DNA of 64,000 nucleotides from Rhopalosiphum padi (Eukaryota > Arthropoda > Insecta > Hemiptera > Aphididae): assembly GCF_020882245.1 (NCBI RefSeq), contig NC_083597.1, positions 60,676,152 to 60,740,151 on the forward strand, given 5' to 3'. A program made the translations under genes and the position numbers. The notes beneath the pieces are model-generated. The model did not search any database, had not been told where the DNA came from, and saw only the letters and a list, made by a program, of their open reading frames with translations. Below are positions 1 through 11,670 of the stretch, piece by piece (within the stretch, counting starts at the first letter, position 1; every line of letters begins with the position of its first letter).

Positions 1-148
1 TATTGCTTGTGCTTGCATATATCTATCGGCTAGGAAATTAAAAATACCTTTGCCAAAAAGTCCAGCATGGTACTCTTTATTCAATTCAAATGAAACAGAC
101 ATCCAGGACATCTGTCGTAAAATACTCAAACTTTATCTTAGGCCAAAA
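1..148 (+). CDS. Cyclin-L exon (partial at window edge): end of second cyclin fold
   Basis: The frame starts with ATT at position 2 and stays open to CCA AAA at 146-148, followed by donor GTGAGT. It encodes the conserved cyclin-L core (ACIYLSAR, IPLPKSP, DIQDICRKIL). It ends in phase 0. Confidence 0.88.
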
Positions 149-1190
149 GTGAGTAACAAATTATAGTTTGTGCTTCAGTATAATCATATTTGTTTGATGT
201 TACTTTTTCAGATTATCACAGAAGTTTTAGAAAAGCGTGTAGAAGAATCAAAGAAAGAATATGATCATGCTAAGGAGCAAGCTAAAGAAGCTATTGCTCA
301 TTCAGTAGTACAAACAGAAGTAATAACATTTAATCCCAGTAATGGAATAACTGCTGCTATCCCAAAAAATATTAGTTCAATCACCCCAAATAAGTATGCA
401 TTTTCTCTCGAGTTCTACATACACACACTTATATATTATGTTAATTATTTTAAATTTATCTTATAGAAAACCAATAAAAAAAAGAAGTAGAACGCCTTTG
501 AAAACTAAGTCTAGAAGTAAAAGTCCAAGACATTTAAAGAAATCAAAAAAAAGAAAGTAATAAAAATAAAATTAATTTTTCTAATTTTATAACATGCAAA
601 TACTAATAATATTATTTTAAGTACAGTGCTTTTTAACAACTAATCGATTTTATAGTTTTTATGATTGTTATGAATATTTTTAGATTCTGAACCGAGTGAT
701 TAGTTATATTTCACAAATAATTCTATCTTATTCAAAATTACATATTTGTTTTCTTTGTAAACTATAAACAAATAAATATTTTAAAAAGTATAAGACTAAT
801 TGAGATTATGATTTACGAGTCTCTATATATTCAGGTTAAGAATAATTCAATAATCACTTTTGTATACAAAGATTGAATTTCTAAACACAGTCAATGTTGT
901 CATTTGTTATTTATAGTTACTATTGCTGGTTGACAAATAATTATTCTTAACCTAACTATAGTATGATGACAAATATTATTTATTCCATATTTATATTTGA
1001 TAAAACATAAACATATTTTATTGTTCTATAAAAAATTGAGGCGATTTTCTAATGCATTACATTTAATTATTTTTCAGATTAGTACCTACTTACAGAAACT
1101 ATAAAGACTACAAAGATTACAAAAATTATAGAGGCAATGAAAATTTTAAATCTAAATCTAGGAACTACAACTATCGTAAAAAATATTAAC
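1..1190 (+). CDS. Cyclin-L, 3' part of the gene (four exons, 5' end outside window)
   Basis: Coding exons are 1-148, 212-393, 467-556 and 1078-1190 (stop TAA 1188-1190). Introns are GT-AG and 63, 73 and 521 nt long. The first visible exon reads ACIYLSARKLKIPLP, then SPAWYSLF and DIQDICRKILKLYLRPK, which matches the end of the second cyclin fold of L-type cyclins (family knowledge: ACIYLAAR, IPLP, W..LF, EIQEIC, LRLY). Exon 2 continues with a Lys/Glu-rich helix (EVLEKRVEESKKEYDHAKEQ), also typical of cyclin L. The tail is basic, with RSRTP, KSRSKSP and a Tyr/Lys-rich end. Cyclin-L proteins partner CDK10/CDK11-type kinases and act in pre-mRNA splicing in nuclear speckles. The RS tail is much shorter than in vertebrate cyclin L. 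The gene reads toward CaMKII on the same strand, with about 16 kb between them. Confidence 0.88.
212..393 (+). CDS. Cyclin-L exon: basic coiled segment
   Basis: The acceptor is TTTTTCAG before 212 and the donor is GTATGC at 394. The exon enters in phase 0 with IITEVLEKRVEESKK and leaves in phase 2. The Glu/Lys/Ala pattern (EYDHAKEQAKEAI) predicts a helix after the cyclin fold, where cyclin-L proteins have a similar linker. Confidence 0.85.
467..560 (+). CDS. Cyclin-L exon: short RS-like tail, with spliced or read-through end
   Basis: The acceptor is ATCTTATAG before 467. The exon encodes KPIKKRSRTPLKTKSRSKSP and then a run of Lys/Arg. Splicing at 556 (AAAGAAA followed by GTAATA) joins in frame to 1078. 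If the intron is retained, the next codons are AAG TAA and translation ends at 560. The AATAAA at 771-776 could serve that shorter transcript. Both ends are therefore plausible. Confidence 0.75.
1078..1190 (+). CDS. Cyclin-L terminal exon: Tyr/Lys-rich C-terminus
   Basis: The acceptor is TTATTTTTCAG before 1078. Joined to 556 in phase 2, the frame reads LVPTYRNYKDYKDYKNYRG, then NFKSKSRNYNYRKKY and stop TAA at 1188-1190. The first base completes a Lys codon. The short YKD repeats resemble the Tyr/Arg/Ser-rich ends of some splicing cyclins, but that similarity is inference. Confidence 0.68.
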
Positions 1191-1234
1191 AATTGTATAC
1201 TTATAAATTATAATATACTCTTAAAGTATGTTAT

Positions 1235-1240
1235 ATTAAA
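1235..1240 (+). terminator. Possible polyadenylation signal of cyclin-L
   Basis: ATTAAA lies 45 nt after the stop codon at 1188-1190 and is followed by a GT-rich stretch (the TG repeat at 1296). It is the nearest hexamer downstream of the long isoform. Such hexamers are common in AT-rich DNA, so this is weak. Confidence 0.35.
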
Positions 1241-1294
1241 ACATTGCTTGTTTAGTAAATTTCAAACCAATTACATTTTTTTCAAATCTATATA

Positions 1295-1295
<1 letters not shown>

Positions 1296-1347
<52 letters not shown>
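1296..1347. repeat. (TG)n microsatellite
   Basis: About 26 uninterrupted TG units are followed by a short TTAA tandem tract (1347-1361). It lies just beyond the cyclin-L 3' end and is likely length-polymorphic. Confidence 0.97.
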
Positions 1348-1348
<1 letters not shown>

Positions 1349-1361
1349 ATTAATTAATTAA

Positions 1362-4300
1362 ATTTTAAATAAGTTAAGTCCATTATGAAGTATCTTTATT
1401 AATGTAATATAATAGGTTTGACTAATAGCCTCCTTTTTATCATGATTTACAGAAATAGAATGTCTTAAAAACATTTAAAATAGTCATTATAAAGTTATTT
1501 ATTGATATTATTGACAGAAAAAAAAAAACAATTTTGAAATTAATTAAATTTTGAACAAATGAGGGTAATTCATAATTCATAATTACCAACTATGAAATTC
1601 GCAATTTAAAAATTTATATTTTTTCAATAGTTAGATAAAACAAGTTGGTTGATGAACATACCTTGTTAATATTTATTATTGTATAATATATTTAATAATA
1701 AAATCAAAATTTCAAATTTTGTTTACAATTTAAGATCATTTATGTAATGTTAAAATTAATAAAATTAAGAATATAGAATCAGTGATGGATTTACAGAGGG
1801 AGAATTCAAAGATACTACAGGACTCTAGACACCAATATATATATTTATTATACTTAGTTATTTAAACACCTATTTCAAATATTCTATAATTATATGTTAT
1901 TTATTAAATTATAAATAATTATTTAACAGTGATATATTTATAGTTTAATAAAATCGTCAGTAATCGGTTATTTGTTTACTTTTTTCTAAAGGGGAAATTA
2001 TGCTATCTCTGTTTATTTCATACCATTGAAATGTATAAATGTTTATTTGACCACTGACAGTTGATACTGGTACTACAATTGACAGTCTACGCTCAATATG
2101 AAAATAAAATATCATAAAAATAATACCTTTGAAATACATATTATTTTACATCTCCTCCACTAAAAAATTGTTGAAAATCCACCACTAATTAGAATCACTA
2201 TAATTTATTTAATTTAGTGTTTCGACACATTATGTTTGGATAGTTAGAAATTAGTTAAAACAATTATTTCACTAAGAATTAATTAGCAAAAGAGGATTAA
2301 TAAATTGGCCAACTTAATCACTAATAAATTTTTATTTATTTTTTGGTGGGATTATACAAGTACTGTGTAACTTTCTGTCTTTTTGTACAAGGAACTAGTG
2401 ACATATTTATTGGGGTGGGGGGGCTCCTCATATAGGAAAATATATTATTTGTCTTTTGACCCCCCTCCCCATTTTTAGATATTTGTATATGGTTATAGTC
2501 TTATTTTTCTGTTTATCAATAGGTAATAAAATGCTAAGATGTTTGGCATCAACAATTTTAATCATATTTCCTCCCTTAAATAAGTCCTAAATACTGCTAG
2601 GAGCATCTTTACAAGAACTTCATTAGATTAAAATTTATTTAAAAAAATGATGAATGAATATTCATTATTCAATATTCATAATTCCTATGACACAATTTTA
2701 TTACAAAATGATGGAACTGTAAAATGTATTTGTGCAAAGCAATTCAGGATGGACATTGTATTATATAAATTATTAACAAGTAGTTTGTTCTTTATCATTA
2801 TCAGATTTAAATTAGGTATTTTTTTGGAAATTATAAAAATCTAACAAAATTTGCTATACTTTTAAACATTTAAACTATAAATTTCACTCAATCATTAAAA
2901 ATTCAATAATATTATAACTATAAGTATCTCAATAAATTGACTATTATCTTTGAAAAACATTTTTTTTTTTTAATGTTTTTTTAAATATATAAATTTCAAA
3001 TTTTAGTAAAATGGATAAGGAAATTAGTTACATACTTATATTTTATATTTAAAATATTACAAAGATATTCATAATACAACTTAATACACTAGATTACTAT
3101 CTAGTAGGTACCTACTGTAGTACTGTACATATAAATTATTATACTGGCTAAACCAGATTTCTGGATAAATTATATTGGCCTTGTTTAAAAAAGTCCAATC
3201 AAATTAGGCAAAGATAATCTAGTTTTTTTTAACATTAGGTATTTAGGTTCATAACTCAGGATAAACTAATATTGCCTAGGTTAATAATATACGACAAATA
3301 AAAATATACTGGACGATTCCTGTATTGAACAACACTCATTATTTCACAATCTATTAACGTTTTTGAAAAATATTTTTTAATTTTTTGAATGACAATATAC
3401 ATTTTTAAATTCATGTTCTGAAGAAAAATATAATTCAGAGTTAAAATCAAAAAAATCAAAGTTTGAACGAATATTTAATCAATTATAACTTTATAAGTAT
3501 TTAAAATGTTGGTAAGTAGAGTAATAGACCAACATTTTGCAGGGTATCTCCGTATACATATCTCACCGAAACTTAACATATTTGTCTTAACTGATAAACT
3601 ACTCGTCCGAATTTCAATTTGTATGTATCGAAATAAAACGAAAAATATTCTGCTTTATAGCATTAAGTAAAAATCATGTCATTCAAAAAGTAAAAGCTTA
3701 AAAAATTGTATCGATAGAAAATATTTTCAAACACAGATTTTTTTTTTTTATAAATGTTTATATAATGATTAATGAGTGTTATTTGATAAAAGAATACCCC
3801 TATATATACTTATATTATTTTTACAAATAATTATTCAATAACATAAATTATAAAACTCTTCTAATAATCATTAATACATAATATTAAAGCTTTATTTATT
3901 TTTAATTATTAGCCAAGGTTATTTAGGTTTATTCTATAACATGAACTTCAATATACAAAAAAATAAATTATATTAGCCTAAACTGGACACTGGTTAGTTT
4001 TATGTGTTTGAAGAAAGTAATTTAATCATGAAATCAGGTTTGACCTGTTACATATTTACACAATATGTATTGTTTTTTATTATTTTCAGGTACGTCGTAC
4101 CTACTCTTAAATTATCATATTAATATAAAACAAATATTATAGGTATTTATTTTGATTAAAAAAAAAAAAAGGTAGGTAAATATAATATAGTATACTCTAT
4201 TCACATTAAGAACCATTCTACGCATTGACCAGTTTTCATTGTTAGTGGCCAGGTAATCTAGATGTCCAATTCGTCACCGCCGATAGAGACTAATTGACTA

Positions 4301-4630
4301 TATAAAAAACTATTATCACGAGTGAAATGTTTATGGAACAGTATCCCTGCACACAATTCGGTGCATGTGTGCAGATCTTAACGTGGATAGAGTAGGTATA
4401 TTGTATTTAATAATTTATAAATATTATAAATACATAATATATTTGTATTGTGTAAAAATTATTTGTAAGTGTTAAGTTCTTGTAAAATTAGGTTTTAAAA
4501 AATAAATAATTAATCAACTGTGATAATATACGATTTTGTTATATATATAGTTTAAAAATTGTATATTTATGTACTTAATTGATTTAGTCCCTTAATATTT
4601 TCATCTTTATGATGAGATATATATTTTAGT
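1362..4630. other. Intergenic, no gene recognised
   Basis: This AT-rich DNA has only short, non-conserved open frames. A G-rich tract (2412-2423) faces a C-rich tract (2460-2470) about 40 nt away, suggesting a decayed fold-back element. Poly(T) and poly(A) tracts are frequent. Nothing else could be identified. Confidence 0.6.
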
Positions 4631-4634
4631 TACC

Positions 4635-5010
4635 TACTGAGTGGAGCTCAGTATAATGTACCATTTTTCATTAATTAATTTTTTTCTGTTGTTTGTTATC
4701 ACATTTTGAAATAGTGAAAATGCTTCGATTTTCCACTAAGTGGATGGTTTCTAGTAGAAAATTCAAAATTGAATGTATTTGGGGGGGGGGAGGGGAGAAA
4801 AGTAAAAAATTATTCCGAATACCTACTTTTCAAAATAATCGGGGAAAAAAACAAAAAAAAAAATCAAGGAATACCACAATTTTTTACGCAAAACCAGTTT
4901 GTTTTATAACAACATTTTCTATACGTGGTACAATTTTCAAAATATTTTTATGTAATAACCATGGTCCATATTCACATCATATTTTATCAATAAAAATAAG
5001 AAACTGTAAA
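4635..5010 (+). repeat. Diverged copy of the GATTCTGAGCGGAG repeat family
   Basis: It starts with ACTGAGTGGAGCTCAG and then follows the same order of blocks as the copies at 23228 and 42753: TTGTTATCACATTTTGA, an ATGCTTCGATTTTCCAC-like block, a G10 run at 4781-4790, then TTTTTACGCAAAACCAGTTT. The right end is not clear. It is probably a non-autonomous element; no coding capacity is visible. Confidence 0.6.
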
Positions 5011-6926
5011 GAACTCGTTAAAAGGAAAGACAGAAAATGATCTGCATATGCGTCAAAACAAATTAATACGCCGAGAGTTAAATTAATTAAGTTCATCAGT
5101 CACTACTCACTAGTCTATGACACCAGAATAAATTGTTCAGTAAATCCTAAGTCTTATAAAGGGTGAAGGGAAATGTTGAATGAGTAGGTATAATAATTTT
5201 CCATCATCTATAATTATTAATTTATAAAATGGTTCTACTTCTACACTAATTTAAAAAAAAAAGGTTTCCATTGTTTATAAATTATGCGCTAATGAGTTGT
5301 AGCTAATTTTTTGACGGGGCGAAACCGCAAGGACAAAACTCTCGTTTACTTGTACTGGTCCTGTAGCTAATATATGTAACTATTGTAATTTGTATTATAA
5401 AAATTATACACAAAATAATATCAAACGTGAAATGCAAGCCAATTATTAAATATATATATTATTATATTTTTAATTTTAATTTTTACTATGTACGAGATTA
5501 AAATAAACTCATATTTATTATTCCATTTATAAAAACAATATAATTTTATTAACTAATATAAAAATATAAACTATAAATAATGGATTATATAATAAATTAT
5601 GAATAAATTATTAGTAGTTAAATAAGCTATAGCCTAAAGTTATATTATTAAATATGAATAAACCTATATATGTTGCCATGTTGGTAAATTGGCTTTACGG
5701 AGAAAAATATCAATTTGGCGATCATAAAAATCATGGCTAAAGAACCATGTAGATCTAGATGGTCCCTAGGGGATTTAGTTGACAGACGAACAAATTAATT
5801 TATGGGGGATCTAGTTTACCACCGAGGATCTAGGTAATACGTCACCTGTAGTCGTATAAAATTACACAAAAGATAGGACTGGGGGCATGGTCTCAGAATA
5901 GATGGATTAATCATCTATTTAATTTACTTAGTGGCGTAGGTTGTGCAATTCGAATTAGAGATAACTTGGGTTTTATCATAAGTTCATAAGAGAGAGAAAT
6001 TCCAGCTCTAAGAAGCACAGATATATAAAACCATAAAACCATAGAGTAATCACTCTATTACTCTATGAAAAAACAAATCCCCGAAAACACTGTCTACCAA
6101 CTTGCACATTTTATCATACCGTATTACCGTATGTTATATATAGTTATTTACGTCTATAGGTACTATGCGTATTTTCCACCTTGGTATTACCAATATTTTG
6201 TTAACAGTGTGTTGATTCGTTGAATGTGCACAAACAAACGTGAATAAGTGTGAAGAAAGCTATGTCATCTGTCGCGTCGCATGTAGATATGTAGAATGTA
6301 GATACATTAGTCGACAGTCACTAACCACGAATCATGATCTACCGGGAAGAGAGTTGGGAAGATGGCAAATTTCAACTTTTGAACACGCATAATTATTTAA
6401 TTCATTTTTATTTATTAGAGATAACTCGTAAACTTAAGCAAGAATAGTTAAATATTTTTCTCTTACGGCCTGTCAGTTTTATAGTATTCGTGTTCTCATG
6501 GACTACAATTTGAAAACCTATTATTTGACGCCTTGACAGTTGACGGATAGTCAAACGATTTCTAATGTCATACTTTCGTTAATGGTATTAAATTTATTAC
6601 ACACATTATATTATATTACCCCTAATAATTTATAAATATAAATTGACAATTATTATTCAAAATTTATTTTTAATAGAACATAACAAATAAATCTTAACTA
6701 TTTACTAATATGTCCTAATATATATGTACTTGCAATCACGTACTGAAGTACTACCTACTACCTAGAATCGAGTAGGTATTTCATTTGAAGAAGATTGATA
6801 GAAACCCACCTTTTGTGAACATAACAATTGTCAAATTTACTGCGAATGAACGGAGTCCCTATCAACTATTATTAAGCAGATTTAAGGTAATTAATTGTTT
6901 ATTATTAAATACACTTCATTAGTTAC
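5011..6926. other. Intergenic, no gene recognised
   Basis: No conserved frame is seen. It contains a hairpin with an 11-bp perfect stem (6040-6050 with 6057-6067). The stretch 5670-5900 has a higher GC content and could be an unrecognised repeat fragment. Confidence 0.55.
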
Positions 6927-6927
6927 A

Positions 6928-7462
6928 AATAGGGGGTCTCTAACCTTTTTTTACGGCGGGCTAAATCTAGGATACGTTTTTTCATCGCGGTCAGAATACT
7001 ATTTTTGAGGAATAAGGAATTAATGAAATTGAAGAATAGAATAGATAAGATTTATTATTATATACCTACTATATTAAAATATACTTGTGCAGTTAGAAAA
7101 ATCCACCGATCACGAGTTTAATAGCATTATTGTTATTTCGGAGTCGATTGTTAAGTCTTATATGACCGACGTGTAACTGCACGAGTACCTACACTGTAAG
7201 TCAAATAAATCGACGAGTTTTTCTATTATTAGCTATAGTATAAGTATAGTATATAAGTATGACTATAATAAGTTGTAATGCATAACATTAAATGAAAAAA
7301 TTGATAAATTCATTTTATTTAACTAATTAAATAAATTAAAAACAATGAATAAGGTACTAGATTATATATTATTTTCAAAACATAAATAAGCTATAGGCGA
7401 GCCGCGGTTAAAAAACTTTGGTGCGCTGGTCCGGTTCGTGGGTCGTAGGTTGGAGACTACTG
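6928..7462. mobile_element. Putative hAT-like MITE
   Basis: The left end reads GGGTCTCTAACC. The right end on the opposite strand reads CAGTAGTCTCCAACC, so the ends form an imperfect inverted repeat. Both ends are followed inward by GC-rich sequence (GGCGGGCTAAAT and GACCCACGAACC) unlike the AT-rich middle. CAGTRGTCTCCAACC-type ends are typical of non-autonomous hAT elements. I see no clean target duplication, so the exact borders are uncertain. Confidence 0.55.
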
Positions 7463-7857
7463 CATAACTATTAAACAATCTGCTAGTTCTTAAAAGTATG
7501 TATCATTAAAGAATTAAATAAGTAAACTCAAATATATAGCCATATAAGGAATACATGTATTAATACTATCTAAAATTGCTATGTAATTATTTATTTCAAT
7601 ATTGCTTATACAATGTAATATAATCTAATAATAATATAATAATATATATATATATTCGGTTTTATATTTATTTATTTTATTTATTTTTATTTAAATCAAA
7701 AAGATTACTGGGACTCACTGAGAGAACTCGTGTGGAGGCCTAGGGTTATCTAAGTATACAGTATTCTTAATAATATATTATATATCTGAAATATAAGACA
7801 TAATAAATAGAAATACAATAAAATAACATGATATTAGATTATACAATATTTTAAATT

Positions 7858-8822
7858 TTAAATTTTACACGCATTATATTCATATTGGAGCCAAAGGGAA
7901 ATATGCTTTTTAAAAGAAGGTATTAAAGGCATATTAATTATATGAATAGGCAACAAGTTATATATCTGAGTTCTCAAGAAATGGTATACTTTATGGCATC
8001 CAGTTTTTTTGGCCAGTCTAAAGAAGTTATTGGCTGCGTGTCTACTACTGTCTAGTGTTAACTTCATGGCTAATAGGAGATAATTGGTTGTGTTTTTTTA
8101 AGTATATGGTAATAATTTTTATGTATAAATTGTTTATATCAAGAACGTTAAAATCTTTATATAGTTTATTTTGTTGGATATATATATATCCAATCTTTTT
8201 TACTCGCAATCCTAATAATTGCATTTTGGAATTTTTAAAGCTGCACTAGCTTCATTATCATAAGCCCCTCCCCATCCTATTATGCCGTATGTAATTATTA
8301 ATTCAAATAGTGTTAAATATATATTTCTCATTTCCTTTATTGGTAATATCTATCACGTACCTAATTGTTTTATTATGTGTATCATTTTTCTTAATTTGCT
8401 AGACATAGAATTTATTTGTATTTTCATGTTAGAACATATTTCAATACCTAAATATTAATGGTTTTTAACTACGATAACTGATTTATAAGAACACGAGTCT
8501 TTTGTTTTACATTTATTTTCATGGAGTTTTATATCTTTTATTGGCGGTAAATGTGTGTCTAGATAAAGAGTATAGTATGATAGCTGATTTGTTGAAGTTA
8601 AGGAACAAATCATTATTACATAGTCAGTTATTAATTGATTTTAGATCGTCCTCAATGTATCTTAGCACTTCGTTCCAGGTGTTATCTATACAGGTCAGTA
8701 CAGTATCATCACTATCATTAGCGTAACTTATTATATGGCTTTTTAGATTTAATAATTTAATTTCGTTCAATTCAATATTAAATAGAACCGGCGAAAGCGT
8801 TGTGCCTTGTGGTACACCACAT
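7858..8822 (-). pseudogene. Decayed non-LTR retrotransposon, reverse transcriptase C-terminal part
   Basis: Reading the minus strand from 8822 gives CGVPQGTTLSPVLFNIELNE, then SYANDSDDTVL, then a DDLKSIN helix. These match RT motif B and the motif C (YADD) region, here changed to YAND. Further along, TLDSSRHAANNFFRLAKK and SFKKHISLW resemble the C-terminal end of such ORFs. Stops and frame changes occur between blocks, for example right after SINN, so this is a dead, 5'-truncated copy. The 3' end is near 7858. Confidence 0.8.
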
Positions 8823-10671
8823 TTTATTTAATTTTAATTTTATTATATTACTTTATTATATTTAAATTTCAAACATTTATACAACCCTATAGCACAATAT
8901 TTGGATGAGTGCAATAGGTATAAATTAGTACACATTCCATTCGTGACATTTTAACAATACTACCATTTATTTTAATAAATGTTTTTTTCATCTCCCTGCA
9001 TGTAAATTAATATTAAATTAAATTATAATGATCAATCGTCGAAAAATTTAAAACTAATTTAATTTAAATACATTTATTTCTATCAAAAAAACAAGACGCT
9101 CAACTTTTAAGTGTTTTTAATTCTGATTGGTGATTATAATGATTGAAAAAATATTAAATAATATTAATTGCCAATTTTAGTGAAATACTGTTAACAATTT
9201 TGACGGTAAAATTAATTAAGTTGTTTGAATGTTTTTTTTAGATAATTTGGTGGCTATATTTTATTTTAAATATGTATTGTAAACTATTTATATTATTACC
9301 AGAAAGATTAATCAAACGTTACTTTTCTAGTAGGTATTGGGCATGAAACTCTTTATTCGACGTGATATACTATACCAGTATACTGCTGTCAAAATATGTA
9401 CCGAAATAATACATAATATTGTATAGGTGTTACATACAATAATGCTCTTGAAGTCTTGTATTTTGTAAAAATTATTATCTTTAATGATATATTTGTCTGA
9501 TAAATAACATATCAAAATAGCATACAACAACACAATTATAGTTAAAATAATAACCCATCCAACGTTTCGGGATCTAAATAAATACACACGTACAGTTTGT
9601 ACATCTGGTTTCTTCTGTTGAGAGGTTATACCTTAGTACCTAGTTATATACTGCGTGTTACAATGTAAACCTTTTAGGTACCTACGTAATTTAGCACGCA
9701 AACTTCAAACTTTTTGTCGACCATATTAGTGTTTGTCTAATATATATCACTAAACAGGTATTGTGGGATAACAAAAAAATTAAAAACATAATTTTGCATG
9801 TTTATTCAATGGCCTATAATATAGTGTAATTTAAATAGTACCTAACCTTGTTCGGTTAGAGACATGAAATAACGATGATATTTCACTTAACAACATTTAA
9901 ATAACGTAGACAACGATATTGAATTGAGATATAGTTAGTTATAGTAGACATTTATTTTGTCTAAGTAAATTTTTCTAACTGCAGTTTATTATTTTTATGT
10001 TGTACCGAATACTGAGCATAATACAAATATAAAAAGATTAGAAGAATTTAAATTATATTTTAATAATATTCTGTTTTAATAATGGTAAGTTTCTAAATTT
10101 TAAATACATAAAGATAATATATGGTTTTTATGTTTGGATCTTATAAAAATAAATAATTGATCAAAACATAATTTTTTTTTTATGTAAACTCATTAATTTC
10201 AGTATATATATATATTCCATTTCTACTTAAGCACCTACATTTTAAAAATTCTTATACAAATATTAGAATTAAAAACTCTTTTCATATAAAAAATAATAAA
10301 CTCATTATCGCAGCAAATGTTTTAATGTTAGTTGGGAACAATGTAAATACTAATTTATAGTAATTATTCAGCACTACAAATGTGAATATTATTTAACATT
10401 TAGTTAAATTTAAATGATATTAATATATATTTTGTGGTTGTTTTTGTATTTATTTTTATTCTCCGATTTTGTTTATTTTTAGTATTTCTTTCATTCTTTG
10501 GGAATAAATATTAGGTATATATTATTATTATATCATAATTGACATAATTTTAAAACCTTAGGTATTATTTTAGTAAAATTTTATTAGTATTTTTATTAAA
10601 TTGTTTTTCTGATAAATTCTTATTGTCTTGTAATGGAGTGGTTCCGTATATGAATAAATAAATAAATCGTT
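8823..10671. other. Intergenic, no gene recognised
   Basis: This is AT-rich DNA without conserved frames or clear repeats. Short aphid-style GTAGGTACCTA motifs are present (for example near 9670). Confidence 0.55.
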
Positions 10672-10679
10672 CATCATAT

Positions 10680-10841
10680 CAGTGGCGTGCTCAATGGGGG
10701 GGGGGGGAGATCAAGGTGTCATATCCCCCCTTTGGATTTTTTTTTGTAATGATTTATTATCTACATGAAAAAAATTTAGGTTCTATAACAAGTCAAAAAT
10801 GAATATCCCTCCCCCTTTTAAAAAAGCTGAGCACGGCACTG
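10680..10841. mobile_element. 162-bp hAT-type MITE with 8-bp target duplication
   Basis: Terminal inverted repeats are CAGTGGCGTGCTCA (10680-10693) and, on the other strand, CAGTGCCGTGCTCA ending at 10841. Flanking 8-mers are CATCATAT (10672-10679) and CATCATAC (10842-10849), an 8-bp target site duplication with one mismatch, the size made by hAT transposases. Inside, a G12 run at 10696-10707 faces C-runs at 10724 and 10810. It has no coding capacity, so it would move only with help from a full hAT element. Confidence 0.85.
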
Positions 10842-10994
10842 CATCATACTATATGCAGTGTTTTATTTATACTTAATTCAATATTAAAAATTCAGGGAAC
10901 TTGTATTGATTCATGTCCAGAAACTTGGTATCACATACGAAATTGAATTACAAAATTAAATTAAACTAATTTAACAATTTTTCTGGCCGTTTAA

Positions 10995-11670
10995 GATTCT
11001 GAGCGGAGCAATGATGTATTGATTTTACAACGATATTTTTTATTTTTTTTTTTGTGTATAATATATACATAATAGTTAGTTAAGAAATGATAAGATTTTC
11101 AACTTTGAGGGTGGTTTTTGATAGAAAATTATATCTACGTAGTTTGTACTTAGGAGAGGTCAAAATTAAAAATTCTCACTATACACAATTATTTTTTTTT
11201 TGGATATCTGAAGTTAAAATTTGGACGAAATTACATAGATATACATAAAGGATAAATTACGATGTTAATTATTTTGTTATAATTCAAAAACATTATTGGT
11301 GAAGAAATACAACATTTACGTATAACATAATTAAATTTTCAAAATATGTAGATTTATTTTAAGATATTATAGTAAAAATATATATTATTATAATTTATAA
11401 TAATATAATAAATATAATATTTTCTGAAAATTTTCAATCTACCGTGAAATTAATAGTAAAATAAATTGCTTTAATAGAAATATCAAAAAATAAATACTCG
11501 TAATAAAATGTATATAGGTACTTATTGTGATGTAGGCTGACAGCTCGTTTCCGCTAGAATCGCTTTTCACTATACAATGATATATTATTGAATTCAAATT
11601 TAACATATCCATCAAAGCGACATACTCGTCACTTACTGTATGAGAAAGCGGTCCCATCTGGCCCACCTTT
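10995..11670. repeat. Copy of the GATTCTGAGCGGAG repeat family, inverted ends
   Basis: It begins GATTCTGAGCGGAGCAATG and its far end carries CCGCTAGAATC (to 11561), the imperfect inverse of the start. Beyond that, ACAATGATATATTATTGAATTC and ACATACTCGTCA are shared with the ends of the copies near 43800 and 58870. No protein frame is credible. Confidence 0.65.

Noticed and set aside
2647..2844. 65-codon open frame in the intergenic region
   Set aside because: The composition follows the AT-rich background (Ile/Leu/Phe/Lys), with no conserved motif or splice context.
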